This document shows positions 33,574 to 42,354 of a DNA stretch of 58,233 bases, one piece after another; within the stretch, counting starts at the first letter, position 1; every line of letters starts with the position of its first letter. This stretch comes from Candidatus Eremiobacterota bacterium. GTDB lineage: Bacteria; Vulcanimicrobiota; Vulcanimicrobiia; Vulcanimicrobiales; Vulcanimicrobiaceae. Both the position numbers and the translations under genes were made by a program. The notes beneath the pieces were generated by a model that did not search any database, was not told the DNA's origin, and worked only from the letters and a program-made list of their open reading frames with translations. The stretch lies in assembly GCA_019235885.1 (NCBI GenBank), contig JAFAKB010000035.1:1-58233 (forward strand), given 5' to 3'.

Positions 33574-34431
33574 ATGACGGCCCGAATCCTGGACGGACGC
33601 GCGCTCGCGGCCGAGCTGCGCGCGGAGATCGCTGTGCGCAGCGCACGCTTGCGCGCGCGCGGAATCGCGCCATGTCTCGTCGTCGCGCTCGTCGGCGAGG
33701 ATGCGGCGAGCAGCGCGTACGTGCGCAGCATCGAGCGCGAGGGCGCGAAGACCGGCGTCGAGGTGCGCGTCGACGCGCTCGCCGCCGCTGCGAGCGAGGA
33801 CCAGGTGCGCGCACGGCTGAGCGCGCTCGGCGACGATGCGCAGGTTCACGGCGTCATCCTGCAACAGCCGCTTCCGCCGCACCTGGGGATTCGGCGGATC
33901 GCCGAGGCGATGCCGCCGCACAAGGACGTCGACGGCGCGAACCCCGTCAACCTCGGACGCCTCGCGTTCGCCAGCGGAACCGAGTTCGTCCCGGCGACGC
34001 CGATGGCCGTGATGCTCCTGCTCGAGCGCAGCGCGCGCTGGCCGCTGCGCGGCATGCGCGCGTGCGTCGTCGGGCGCTCGAACGTCGTCGGGCTCCCGGT
34101 CGCGCTGCTGCTGATGGCGCGCGACGCGACGGTCACCGTCACCCACAAGGAGACGCGCGACCTCGCGCGCCACACGCGCGACGCCGAGATCGTCGTCGTC
34201 GCGACCGGCGTTCCGAATCTTTTGCGCGCGCCGATGATCGCGCCCGGCGCGACGGTGATCGACGTCGGCACGACGTTCGTGGACGGCAAGCTGGTCGGCG
34301 ACGCCGCGTACGACGAGGTCGCGCAGCTCGCCGGCGAAATCACCCCCGTCCCCGGCGGCGTCGGCCCGGTCACGAACGTCGCGCTGATGCGGAACGTCGT
34401 CCTCGCAGCTGAGCGCCAGGCACCAGACTAA
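33574..34431 (+). CDS. folD: Methylenetetrahydrofolate dehydrogenase/cyclohydrolase FolD, catalytic Lys position changed
   Basis: 285 residues, full family length. DVDGANPVNLGRL, PATPMAVMLLLE, VVGRSNVVGLPVALLL (NADP site) and GEITPVPGGVGPVTN are all present. FolD oxidises methylene-THF to methenyl-THF and hydrolyses it to formyl-THF. The cyclohydrolase motif YxxxK reads YVRSI here (about residues 49-53), so the usual catalytic lysine is isoleucine; the Q of the Q-x-PLP segment and the Asp of DVDG remain. Its 3' end overlaps the convergent LON-domain gene by 62 bp. Confidence 0.93.
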   Translation: MTARILDGRALAAELRAEIAVRSARLRARGIAPCLVVALVGEDAASSAYVRSIEREGAKTGVEVRVDALAAAASEDQVRARLSALGDDAQVHGVILQQPLPPHLGIRRIAEAMPPHKDVDGANPVNLGRLAFASGTEFVPATPMAVMLLLERSARWPLRGMRACVVGRSNVVGLPVALLLMARDATVTVTHKETRDLARHTRDAEIVVVATGVPNLLRAPMIAPGATVIDVGTTFVDGKLVGDAAYDEVAQLAGEITPVPGGVGPVTNVALMRNVVLAAERQAPD

Positions 34432-35161
34432 AGTTCAATTCATCGAGAAGTGCTTGCCGAAATAGCGTTCTTGGTGCGTCCGGAACTCGCCGCCCGGGGG
34501 CGGCGTCGCGCACGACGTTCTCCTGCGCCCGCTTGCGCTCGAGCAGCGAGCGCAGCTGCGGCAGCAGCCGGCGCAAGAACCCCAGCTCCGCGGCGAGACG
34601 CGCCTCGGCGGTGCGCAGCTCCAGCAGCCGCTGCTTGAGCGCGTCGGCGACTTGCAGCGCGTCGCCGACCGCGTAGCTCGCGTCGACCGGATCGTGCGGC
34701 ACGTCGACCTCGCTCGCGTGGCCGGAGAACGCGACGAGCAGCTTCACGTACTCACGGAACTCGCCGCGCACGCGGTGGGTGAGCTCCGAAGCACGCGCGT
34801 CGTCGTCATCCTCGTCGTCGTGCTCGTCCTCGTCGAGGAAGTGGACGTCGGCGGTCAGATACGGATCGCGGCTGACGATGCGGTCGATGCGGAAACGCCG
34901 CCCGCCGACCGTGCTGATGTAGTAGCGGCCGGCAGGGAGCGGCGTGACTTCCGATATCTCCGCGGTCGTCCCGACCTCGTGCGGCGTCACGTCGGGATCG
35001 CCGGCTTCCTGGCCGTCGCGAATCAAGACGACGCCGAACGCCTCGCCCGCGTCGAGGCATTCGGCGACCATCTTGCGATAGCGCTCTTCGAAAACGTGGA
35101 GGTTCAGCACCGCGCCCGGAAAGAGGACCGTGTTGAGCGGAAACAGGCGCAGCCTGGTCAT
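34370..35161 (-). CDS. LON substrate-binding (PUA-like) domain protein
   Basis: 263 residues. LRLFPLNTVLFPGAVLNLHV and FEERYRKMVAECLDAGEAFG are the signature of the Lon N-terminal domain; no AAA or protease domain follows. The second half is helical (DALQVADALKQRLLELRTAE; LEERKRAQE-type tail). Stand-alone LON-domain proteins are of uncertain function, some linked to proteolysis or tetrapyrrole control. ATG 35161. The last 62 bp are antisense to the end of folD, so the tail after about residue 243 may be a weakly constrained extension. Confidence 0.85.
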   Translation of the reverse strand: MTRLRLFPLNTVLFPGAVLNLHVFEERYRKMVAECLDAGEAFGVVLIRDGQEAGDPDVTPHEVGTTAEISEVTPLPAGRYYISTVGGRRFRIDRIVSRDPYLTADVHFLDEDEHDDEDDDDARASELTHRVRGEFREYVKLLVAFSGHASEVDVPHDPVDASYAVGDALQVADALKQRLLELRTAEARLAAELGFLRRLLPQLRSLLERKRAQENVVRDAAPGRRVPDAPRTLFRQALLDELNFSLVPGAQLRGRRSASARRS

Positions 35162-35182
35162 CGTCCCGTCTCCGCCACGCGG

Positions 35183-35809
35183 TTAGGGGCGGCCGCCGCC
35201 CTTCGCCGCGTCGAGCCGCTGCTGCACGACGTTCCAGTCGACGTTGGCGAAGAACGACTCGATGTACTTCGAGCGCTCCGCCGGCTTGTAGTCGAGCAGG
35301 AACGCGTGCTCCCACACGTCCATCACCAGCAGCGGCACGAACCCCGCGACGTTGCCGTCCTCGTGCAGCGTGATCCAGTGGTTCGAGACGCGGCCCGCAT
35401 TCGGGTTGTAGTACGCGATCGCCCAGCCGACGCCGCGCATTCCGCCGATCGCGCTGAAGTCTTTCTTCCACGTGTCGAAGTCGCCGTGCGTCGCGGAGAC
35501 CACGTCCGTAAGCCCGGACGTCGGCGAACCGCCCGCGTTCTTGGTCATGTTCCCGAAGTAGTACTCGTGCAGGACCATGCCGTTGTACTCGAAGCCCAAA
35601 CGCCGCGTGAGCTCGGCGAAGTGCGGATCGGCGCCGGCCGCTTTGCCGGACTTGACGATGTCGGCGAGCTGCTCGTTGAGCAGGTTCGTGTTCTTGACGT
35701 AGCCCTCGTACAGGCCGAAGTGGACCTGCAGCGTGTTGTCGGAGATTCCTTGCAGTCCCGACAGGTCGAACTTCTTCGGCGTATACGATTGTTGGGCGAG
35801 CGTTGCCAA
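35183..35809 (-). CDS. Fe/Mn superoxide dismutase family protein (divergent subfamily)
   Basis: 208 residues from TTG 35809, chosen for GGAGG seven bases upstream; longer starts lack it. Metal ligands can be placed: His in TLQVHFGLYEGYV, His in NGMVLHEYYFGNM, Asp and His in VMDVWEHAFLLDY. The canonical HxxxHH of the first helix is replaced (HFGLYE), so second-sphere His and neighbours differ from E. coli SodB. It should dismutate superoxide in the cytoplasm; metal choice cannot be read from the sequence. Confidence 0.85.
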   Translation of the reverse strand: MATLAQQSYTPKKFDLSGLQGISDNTLQVHFGLYEGYVKNTNLLNEQLADIVKSGKAAGADPHFAELTRRLGFEYNGMVLHEYYFGNMTKNAGGSPTSGLTDVVSATHGDFDTWKKDFSAIGGMRGVGWAIAYYNPNAGRVSNHWITLHEDGNVAGFVPLLVMDVWEHAFLLDYKPAERSKYIESFFANVDWNVVQQRLDAAKGGGRP

Positions 35810-35919
35810 CGGAAGCCTCCTCGGTTCATCTGATTGGTGGGTGGGTTGCGGAGCTTCGACGACGCGCGCGATGCCCCCGGCAGGTTCCCGCTCGCGGCGG
35901 GAGGCAAACAAGCAGCATC

Positions 35920-36546
35920 GTGCGCGACCTGGCCTACCTCACGCGGCTCCATCGGGAGCCGTCGCCGCTGCTCCTGGAACTGGAACAGCACGGGCTGCGC
36001 GAAGGGATTCCGATCGTCGACCGGGCCGCCGGACGCTTCCTCTCCGTCCTCGTGCACTGCATGCAGGCCAACCGCGTCCTGGAGCTCGGGACGGCGTACG
36101 GTTACTCGACGCTCTGGATGGCGCTCGCGCTGCCGCCGGCCGGCCGCATCTGGACGATCGATCCGGATATCGAACGCACCGAGATCGCGGTCTCGTACTT
36201 CCGCCGCGCGGGGGTGGACGAGCGGATCGAGATCATCAACCAGCCCGCCCTCGAGGTGCTCGGCACCTTTCCGCAGCGCAACCTCGACATCGTCTTCATC
36301 GACGCGGTCAAAACCGAGTACGCCGACTATCTCGAAGCCGTCGTGCCGATGCTCAAACGTTCCGGAATCGTGGTGGTCGACAACCTGCTGTGGTCCGGGC
36401 GCTCCGCCGCGGCGCCGAAATCGTCGGACGAGGAGTCGACGAAAGCGCTCCGCGCGTTCAACAAGATCTTCCTCAACCATCCGGAGCTCGACGCGACGAT
36501 CGTTCCGATCGGCGACGGGATCGGCATCGGTGCTCGCGTCGACTGA
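35920..36546 (+). CDS. Class I SAM-dependent O-methyltransferase (CCoAOMT-like)
   Basis: 208 residues. VLELGTAYGYSTLWMALALP is SAM motif I; WTIDPDIERTEIAVSYFRRA and IVFIDAVKTEYADYLEAV hold the ribose acid and the metal-binding Asp; GIVVVDNLLWSGR is the following strand. Resembles catechol/caffeoyl-CoA-type methyltransferases such as bacterial YrrM/TrmR. GTG 35920; a GGGAGG lies rather far (about 15 bp) upstream. Overlaps the flavin reductase start by 17 bp. Confidence 0.88.
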   Translation: MRDLAYLTRLHREPSPLLLELEQHGLREGIPIVDRAAGRFLSVLVHCMQANRVLELGTAYGYSTLWMALALPPAGRIWTIDPDIERTEIAVSYFRRAGVDERIEIINQPALEVLGTFPQRNLDIVFIDAVKTEYADYLEAVVPMLKRSGIVVVDNLLWSGRSAAAPKSSDEESTKALRAFNKIFLNHPELDATIVPIGDGIGIGARVD

Positions 36547-37012
36547 GGAGTTCATCGCCGCGATGCGCCGCTTCGCGACCGGCGTGGCGATCGTGACGAC
36601 CACCTATGAAGAACAGGTCCGCGGCTTCACCGTCAACGCGTTCGCCGGCGTCTCCGCGGATCCGCCGACGGTGCTGATCTGCGTGAACCGGATCGCGACG
36701 ACGCATCCGCTCATCGCGGCCTCGCAGCGCTTCTGCGTGAACATCCTCTCGGTCGAGCAGCGCGAGCTAGCGCAGCGCTTCGCGGGCGGCGAGCCGCGCG
36801 CGCGCTTCGAAGGCGTCACCTACCACGCCGGGCCGAGCGGCTCGCCGGTCCTCGCGGGAACGGTCGCGTACTTCGACTGCGCGGTCACCGAGGAGCTGAC
36901 CGCGTCGACGCACACGATCTTTCTGGGCAGCGTGCTCGAAGCGGGCTGGCGCGAAGGCGCGCCGCTCGGCTACTTCAACCGCGCCTATCGCGACTTCGGG
37001 CTGGAACGATGA
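36530..37012 (+). CDS. Flavin reductase (FMN-binding split barrel)
   Basis: 160 residues. FATGVAIVTTTYEEQVRGFT, NAFAGVSADPPTVLICVN and FCVNILSVEQRELAQRFAGG are the flavin-reductase-like domain signature; TIFLGSVLEAGWREGAPLGY closes the barrel. Reduces FMN with NAD(P)H, often for a two-component monooxygenase, none of which is adjacent. GTG 36530 lies inside the methyltransferase gene; the stop overlaps the next ATG as ATGA. Confidence 0.88.
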   Translation: MLASTEEFIAAMRRFATGVAIVTTTYEEQVRGFTVNAFAGVSADPPTVLICVNRIATTHPLIAASQRFCVNILSVEQRELAQRFAGGEPRARFEGVTYHAGPSGSPVLAGTVAYFDCAVTEELTASTHTIFLGSVLEAGWREGAPLGYFNRAYRDFGLER

Positions 37013-37644
37013 TCGTCGAGACGTTCGCGGTCGGCGCGCTGCAGTGCAACTGCACGATCCTGGGTGATCCGGCCAGCGGCGAGGCGATCGTGATCGACGG
37101 CGGCGACGAGGTCGCCCGCATCGCGAGCACGCTCGAGGCGCGCGGCTTGCGCGCGCGCTACCTGGTGCACACGCACGCGCACATCGACCACATCGGCGCG
37201 CTCGGCCCGTTGCGCGAGCGCGCCGGCGGCGAGGGGTTGCTGCACCACGCCGATCTGCCGCTCTACGCGACGCTGGCGCAGCAGGCGGTGTGGATCGGGA
37301 TGCTCGAGCGCCCGCAGGTCGTCGCGCTCGACGGCGACCTCGCCGATGGCGAGGTGCTGCGCGCCGGCGCGGTCGCGCTGCGCTGCGTCCACACGCCCGG
37401 CCATACGCCGGGCTCGACCTCGTTCGCGCTGGAAGCGAACGAACGGACGCTGCTCTTCACCGGCGACACGCTCTTCCGCGGCGCGGTCGGCCGGTGGGAC
37501 CTGGGCGGAACCTCGCTGGCCGACATCGTGCGCTCGATCCGCGAGAAGCTGCTCGTCTACGACGACGCCAGCCTGGTCGTTCCGGGCCACGGTCCGGCCA
37601 CGACGATCGGCGAGGAGCGGCGTGAGAATCCGTATCTGATATAG
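37009..37644 (+). CDS. MBL-fold metallo-hydrolase (glyoxalase II-like)
   Basis: 211 residues. The zinc motif HTHAHIDHIG is complete, with further ligands in TPGHTPGSTSF, FTGDTLFRGAVGRWDLGG and VVPGHGPATTIGEE. GRWD is the hallmark of the YcbL/type-II glyoxalase-like branch. Probably hydrolyses a thioester such as an S-acyl-thiol. ATG overlaps the flavin reductase stop (37009-37012). Confidence 0.9.
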   Translation: MIVETFAVGALQCNCTILGDPASGEAIVIDGGDEVARIASTLEARGLRARYLVHTHAHIDHIGALGPLRERAGGEGLLHHADLPLYATLAQQAVWIGMLERPQVVALDGDLADGEVLRAGAVALRCVHTPGHTPGSTSFALEANERTLLFTGDTLFRGAVGRWDLGGTSLADIVRSIREKLLVYDDASLVVPGHGPATTIGEERRENPYLI

Positions 37645-37689
37645 CCGCGAGCGCAGGGGAAGCGGCTCGAACGAACGTACGCCGCAACG

Positions 37690-38793
37690 ATGCTCACCAG
37701 GAAACTGCACGGCGCCGCCCTCGCCGCCGGCACCGCGCTCGCTCTCGCCCCGCTCGGCCTCGCCGGCTGCAGCACCGGTTCCAGCTCGACGGTCATTCAC
37801 ACGCCGGCGCTCAAAACGTCGGGCGGGCGCGCGACCGCGCGCAGCAGCGTGCAGACGACGATCCTGGCCGTGACGACGTCGAACGGGCTCGCCCTTCCCG
37901 GCGGCTTGACCCCGGCGTCCACGATCCGCACCGTCCGCAGCGTGATGCACCATCGCAGCGCGCTCGCCACCGGCGCGTCGACCGGCGCGTGCAACAACGG
38001 CCAGAAGCAAAGCCAGGTGACGAACGCCGGCCAGTCGGTGACGACGACGACCGACCTGTACTACGAGCCGGCCTGCGTGACGCTCGAGAACGAAGAGATC
38101 GTGAAGACCGCGGCCCCCGGCAACACGCCGATGACGGCGTCGGGGACGCTGGTGACGTACGACAAGAGCGGCGCGGTGACGAGCTCGCACGTGCTCGCGC
38201 TCTCCAGCACGACGTCGAACGCGAACAGCACGACGACCGAAACGATCACGCTGACGGACAACGCGTCGGCGACGGTCGGCGGAACGGTGATCGACCAAGT
38301 CGGCGCGACGTGCGTCGGCGCGCCGAACGCGGTGACGATGACCTGCTCGGTCGCGCACATCGGCACCACGAGCGGCACGACGACCGGTGAGGCGATCGCG
38401 CTCGACGCCACCGCCGGAACGAACGGGGCGAACGCGACCGAATCGGTCAACGCGTCGTTCTACTTCGGTTCGCTCGGGCTCTCGCAGAGCGGGACGACCT
38501 GGGGCGTCACCAACGCCGGGGCCTTCAACTCGGCGAGTGGAAGCTACGGCTACGCCAGCACCGGCACGACCGGGAACGGCACGCTCACGCTCAAGGACAA
38601 CCTCTACGCGTACTCCGAGACGGCGACGCTCGCCCCGACCGGGCTGTCGGTCAACTTGATCCAGAACCCGAACTCGGCGTTCAACACGACCTCCAACATC
38701 GCGACCGCGACGGTGGACGCGGGCGGAAACGGGACGATGAACTATGCCGACGGGACTGCCGAGCCGATCTGGGGCGGGTTGATCGGCGTCTGA
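37690..38793 (+). CDS. Exported Ser/Thr/Ala-rich lipoprotein
   Basis: 367 residues with lipoprotein signal ALAPLGLAGC. The mature protein is dominated by Thr, Ser, Ala, Asn and Gly strands (NANSTTTETITLTDNASATV), typical of extended beta-rich surface proteins. Three Cys in the middle (GACNNGQ, PACVTLE, TCVGAP) could form disulfides. Not recognised. Ends 101 bp before another exported protein. Confidence 0.65.
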   Translation: MLTRKLHGAALAAGTALALAPLGLAGCSTGSSSTVIHTPALKTSGGRATARSSVQTTILAVTTSNGLALPGGLTPASTIRTVRSVMHHRSALATGASTGACNNGQKQSQVTNAGQSVTTTTDLYYEPACVTLENEEIVKTAAPGNTPMTASGTLVTYDKSGAVTSSHVLALSSTTSNANSTTTETITLTDNASATVGGTVIDQVGATCVGAPNAVTMTCSVAHIGTTSGTTTGEAIALDATAGTNGANATESVNASFYFGSLGLSQSGTTWGVTNAGAFNSASGSYGYASTGTTGNGTLTLKDNLYAYSETATLAPTGLSVNLIQNPNSAFNTTSNIATATVDAGGNGTMNYADGTAEPIWGGLIGV

Positions 38794-38894
38794 GGGACGT
38801 TCGTCCCTTGCCCCGGGTGACGTTCGGTGCGAGGGGATCGGTCCCGCCGCGGGTAGGCCTTCTGAAACGGAACGCGGATCAGGAGGCCCGGTCG

Positions 38895-39857
38895 ATGCAT
38901 GTTCGCGCGCGCGCGCTTTTCGGTGGACTCGCCCTTTCGTTCGCCCTCGCGGCCTGCGGCGGCGGCAGCAGCGGCAGCGGCGGCGGCGGCAACCCGCCGC
39001 CCGTCGGGCCGGGCTCGGTCACGATAACGCCTGGCTCGATGTCGTTCACCGGCCCCGGCGCCGCCTCGCAGAGCTTCACCGTGAGCAGCACGGTCACCGG
39101 CGTCGCGGCGCCGACGATCGATCAGTTCGGCTGCGCGCCGGTGGCGACGATCACCACCAACTCCACCACCCTCCCCGCGACGTACACCGTCTCGCCGACC
39201 GGGAACGGCACCTGCACGGTCGTCGCCAACGTCGGCCACGAGTCCGCCTCGATCGGGATCACCGTCGGCGGCGGGGGCGGCTCGGGGCTGAGCGGCAGCG
39301 GCGGGACGGTCACGCTGACGGTCGGCGGCTCGCCCGGCACCTTCACCGCCACCGCGTCGAGCGGGACGATCGTCCCCGACACGACCGCGTGCAACGGGAT
39401 CGCGCAGATCGGCGGCGCGGGCGGACCGGCGCCGCAGCAGAGCTTCACCATCACGCCGATCGCGGCCGGCTCGTGCATCTTCACCGTCGTCGACGGCTCG
39501 AGCTCGCTGGCGGTGAACGTCGTGGTGAACTCGCCGGGCGGCAGCGCGGCGGTCTTCGTGACGCCGCCTTCGATGACGTTCGCCAGCCGCGGCGCCGCCG
39601 CGCAGAGCGGGACGATCACCGAGAACGGGCTGGTCGGAAACGTCTCGATCAACGAGGACTCGTGCACCGGCACGCCCAGCGGGCCGAAGATCGCCTACCT
39701 GACGATCACCGGCGTCCCGCCGGGGCAACCCGTCACGCTGCCGGCGAACTTCACCGTCACGCCGTACGGCACGAGCTTCCAAAGCGGGACCTGCCAGATC
39801 GTCTTCACCCCGCAGACCGGGGCCAGCGCGACGCTGACCGTGACCGTCAACCCCTGA
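38895..39857 (+). CDS. Exported lipoprotein with three Ig-like repeats
   Basis: 320 residues from ATG 38895, eight bases after AGGAGG. Lipobox in LALSFALAAC, then a Gly/Ser linker. Three related beta modules follow: SVTITPGSMSFTGPGAASQS, TVTLTVGGSPGTFTATASSG and AVFVTPPSMTFASRGAAAQS, each ending in a Cys-containing strand (CTVVANVG, SCIFTVVDG, TCQIVFTPQ). The pattern is that of bacterial Ig-like surface repeats. Function unknown. Confidence 0.7.
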   Translation: MHVRARALFGGLALSFALAACGGGSSGSGGGGNPPPVGPGSVTITPGSMSFTGPGAASQSFTVSSTVTGVAAPTIDQFGCAPVATITTNSTTLPATYTVSPTGNGTCTVVANVGHESASIGITVGGGGGSGLSGSGGTVTLTVGGSPGTFTATASSGTIVPDTTACNGIAQIGGAGGPAPQQSFTITPIAAGSCIFTVVDGSSSLAVNVVVNSPGGSAAVFVTPPSMTFASRGAAAQSGTITENGLVGNVSINEDSCTGTPSGPKIAYLTITGVPPGQPVTLPANFTVTPYGTSFQSGTCQIVFTPQTGASATLTVTVNP

Positions 39858-39872
39858 CCGTCAGCTCCTAGG

Positions 39873-41639
39873 CTAGAGGTTGGGGAGGATCTTCCCGTCG
39901 TCGTCCGCTCCGAGGAGGAGCGGACGGAGCAGCGGGATCGCGGGATCACCGTACTGCAAGAGGTCGTGGTGGAAGCGCGCCAGGGTGAACGCGCTTCCGA
40001 GCTTCTTCTTGTAGTCCGCGCGCAGCTTGAGGATCTCGAGCTTGCCGAGCGTGTAGTAGCCGTAGGTCGCGTCCTGCGTGCCGCGCTTCGCCTCGGCGCG
40101 CGCGCTCGCGGGATCGAGAAACGCCTGCTGCTCGAAGAATCGAACCGCTTGCGGGACGGTCATCCCCTGCGTGTGCATCTTCACCCCGGCCACGTAGCGC
40201 GCGTTGCGCCAGATCGCTTCGCGCAACTGCATGAGCCGCACGCGCGGGTCGCCGTTCACCCAGCCTTGGTCGACGACCATCTGCTCGTCGTAGTGCGCCC
40301 AGCCTTCGACGAAGGAGGTGGCGGTGAGCAGCTTCTCGCTCAGCGTCAGCGGCAGGTGCCGGTCGATCGCGAAGTTGACGAAGTGGCCGGGATAGACTTC
40401 GTGCGCCGAGATGATGGGGCGCTCGAAGTCGTTGAACGCTTCGAGATATCCCTCTTGCACCTTCGGCGGGTCTTTCGGGTTGACCGGGGTGACGTTGTAG
40501 TACGCCTGCGTCGCGACTTGCTCGAGCGGGCCGGGCGAGTCCATCGACGCTTCGGTCGTCGCGCGCAGGAACTCCGGCGTCGGCGTGACCTTGATGTTCG
40601 CGTCGGGCGGAAGGTCGATGATGTGGTGCGCGATCACGAACGCGCGCAGCTTGACGAGGTCGTTCTGCGCGGCCGACATGAGGTGCGCCGAGTCGGGGTG
40701 GATCTTGTAGAGCCGCGCCAGCACCTGCTCGGTGCTCGCATGCGGGTCGATCCGCTTCGCGGTCGCGACCATCTGCGCGTGCGTTTCGTCGAGCGCTTTT
40801 TGACCGATCGCGAGGTACCGGTCGAGGGGCATGTCGATCCCCTCTTCGTACTTGAGCCGCGCGCTGTAGTTCGCCGCGCCGATCGCGTACGTTCCGGCCG
40901 GATGCGCGACCCAGCGCGTCTGCAGCCACCGCGCGAACGCGCTCGTCGCGGCGACCGCGGTCTTCGTCGAGCGCGCGAAGCGCGCGCGCGTCGCGGCGTC
41001 GCCGGCGCCCGCGAACGCCTGCGGCACCGTCTTGGAGAACAGATCGACGCTGCCGAGCGCGTCCTCGGCGGCGATCGAGGCAGTGTCCTTGTCGACCGCG
41101 GTCAGGTTCGCGCGCGCCTGGGCGAAGAGGCGCGGAATCTGCTCCTCGCGCGCGATCGCGTCGCGCAGCCGCACGGCCGGCGGCGCAAAGTTGCGCGAGA
41201 TCATCAGGAACACCCCGCCGCTCGCGGTCTGCACGTAGTTGTCGGGCTGGTGCCGCCACTGCTGCATCGTCTCGTTCAGCAGCAGATCGTCGCGCAGCGA
41301 GTTCTCGAGCATCTTGCGGTCGAGCGCGATCCGCGGCGAGAGCGACGCCGGGTCGAGCGCGGCGAGCCGGTCGAGATAGCGGTGGTCGCGCGCAAGCTGT
41401 GCGGCGTAGTCGGCGGCGCCGTACGAGCCGAGCTGCGTGTCGTACGTGTGGATCCCCACCGCGCTCGCGGTGACCGGGCCGGCGCGGAACGACTCGTCGA
41501 AGTAGTCCTTCGCGAGCGCGGCGTACGCCGCGTCGGCACCGGCGGCGGAGGCGCCGCTCGCCCCGGCCGAGGGCGCGGGCGAGGCGCCGAGCACTGCGGC
41601 CAGCGCGAGGCAGGCGAAAACGCGAGGGTTCGAAAGCAT
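39873..41639 (-). CDS. DUF885 family protein (putative M2-like exported metallopeptidase)
   Basis: 588 residues with a signal peptide (MLSNPRVFACLALAAVLGAS). ISAHEVYPGHFVNFAIDRHL carries the H-E-x-x-P-G-H signature of DUF885, FVEGWAHYDEQMVVDQGWVN the downstream acidic/aromatic block. The family is related by fold to M2/M32 metallopeptidases and is thought to act on peptides in the envelope. ATG 41639. Divergent from yceI-like gene. Activity inferred from family. Confidence 0.88.
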   Translation of the reverse strand: MLSNPRVFACLALAAVLGASPAPSAGASGASAAGADAAYAALAKDYFDESFRAGPVTASAVGIHTYDTQLGSYGAADYAAQLARDHRYLDRLAALDPASLSPRIALDRKMLENSLRDDLLLNETMQQWRHQPDNYVQTASGGVFLMISRNFAPPAVRLRDAIAREEQIPRLFAQARANLTAVDKDTASIAAEDALGSVDLFSKTVPQAFAGAGDAATRARFARSTKTAVAATSAFARWLQTRWVAHPAGTYAIGAANYSARLKYEEGIDMPLDRYLAIGQKALDETHAQMVATAKRIDPHASTEQVLARLYKIHPDSAHLMSAAQNDLVKLRAFVIAHHIIDLPPDANIKVTPTPEFLRATTEASMDSPGPLEQVATQAYYNVTPVNPKDPPKVQEGYLEAFNDFERPIISAHEVYPGHFVNFAIDRHLPLTLSEKLLTATSFVEGWAHYDEQMVVDQGWVNGDPRVRLMQLREAIWRNARYVAGVKMHTQGMTVPQAVRFFEQQAFLDPASARAEAKRGTQDATYGYYTLGKLEILKLRADYKKKLGSAFTLARFHHDLLQYGDPAIPLLRPLLLGADDDGKILPNL

Positions 41640-41712
41640 CGTTTATCAGACTTCTCTCATCCCGGCGGTGTATCATCGCGCCGACTCGCTCCTTTCGGGA
41701 AAGGAGGCACTT

Positions 41713-42288
41713 TTGCGCCACTTCGTTCTCATCGCCGCCCTGCTCGCCGCGCTCGCCGCGCCGGCGCTCGCCGCCGACTACGCGGTCGACCCCAACCACA
41801 CGCAAGCGACGTTCACCGTGACGCACTTGGCGATCTCGCGCGTCAGCGGGAAGATTCCGGTCACCGCCGGCACCGTCACGCTCGGCTCGTCGAACCTGCC
41901 GACCGCGATCAGCGTGCAGCTGAGCGCGAAAGATCTCGACACGCAGAGCGCCGACCGCGACCGGGACCTGCGCTCCCCCGACTGGTTCGAGGTGACGAAG
42001 TATCCGACGATGACGTTCGTCGCCAAGTCGATCACCGGGACGCCGCAAGCGTTCACCGTCGTCGGCGACCTGACGATGCACGGCGTCACCAAGCCGGTCA
42101 CGCTCGCCGCCAAGGAGCTCGGCCGCATGACCGACGCGCGCAACCGCACGCACATCGGTTACAACGCGACGGGAACCCTCGACCGCCGCGACTGGGGCAT
42201 GAACTGGGGCAAGACCACCCCCGGCGGCGGACTGATCGCCGGCAACGACGTGACGCTCGATCTCAACGTGGAGATCGTCAGTAAATAG
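41713..42288 (+). CDS. YceI-family exported lipocalin-like protein
   Basis: 191 residues. TTG 41713 with AAGGAGG five bases upstream fixes the start, giving signal peptide LRHFVLIAALLAALAAPALA. The mature domain begins DYAVDPNHTQATFTVTHLAI and contains SPDWFEVTKYPTMTFVAKSI and VVGDLTMHGVTKPVTL, all diagnostic for YceI. The beta-barrel binds polyisoprenoid-type lipids; cellular role uncertain. Confidence 0.92.
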   Translation: MRHFVLIAALLAALAAPALAADYAVDPNHTQATFTVTHLAISRVSGKIPVTAGTVTLGSSNLPTAISVQLSAKDLDTQSADRDRDLRSPDWFEVTKYPTMTFVAKSITGTPQAFTVVGDLTMHGVTKPVTLAAKELGRMTDARNRTHIGYNATGTLDRRDWGMNWGKTTPGGGLIAGNDVTLDLNVEIVSK

Positions 42289-42314
42289 CGCGCTCAACGC
42301 GCGCCATTTACCTC

Positions 42315-42333
42315 CCTCGGCCTACGGCCGAGG
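42315..42333. terminator. Hairpin between convergent genes
   Basis: Perfect stem CCTCGGCC/GGCCGAGG (42315-42322 with 42326-42333, loop TAC) in the 66-bp gap after the YceI-family gene and before the convergent small exported gene. No clear T-run; possible bidirectional terminator or small palindromic repeat. Confidence 0.5.
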
Positions 42334-42354
42334 TCCGAAAGCGGAAGTTGAAAG

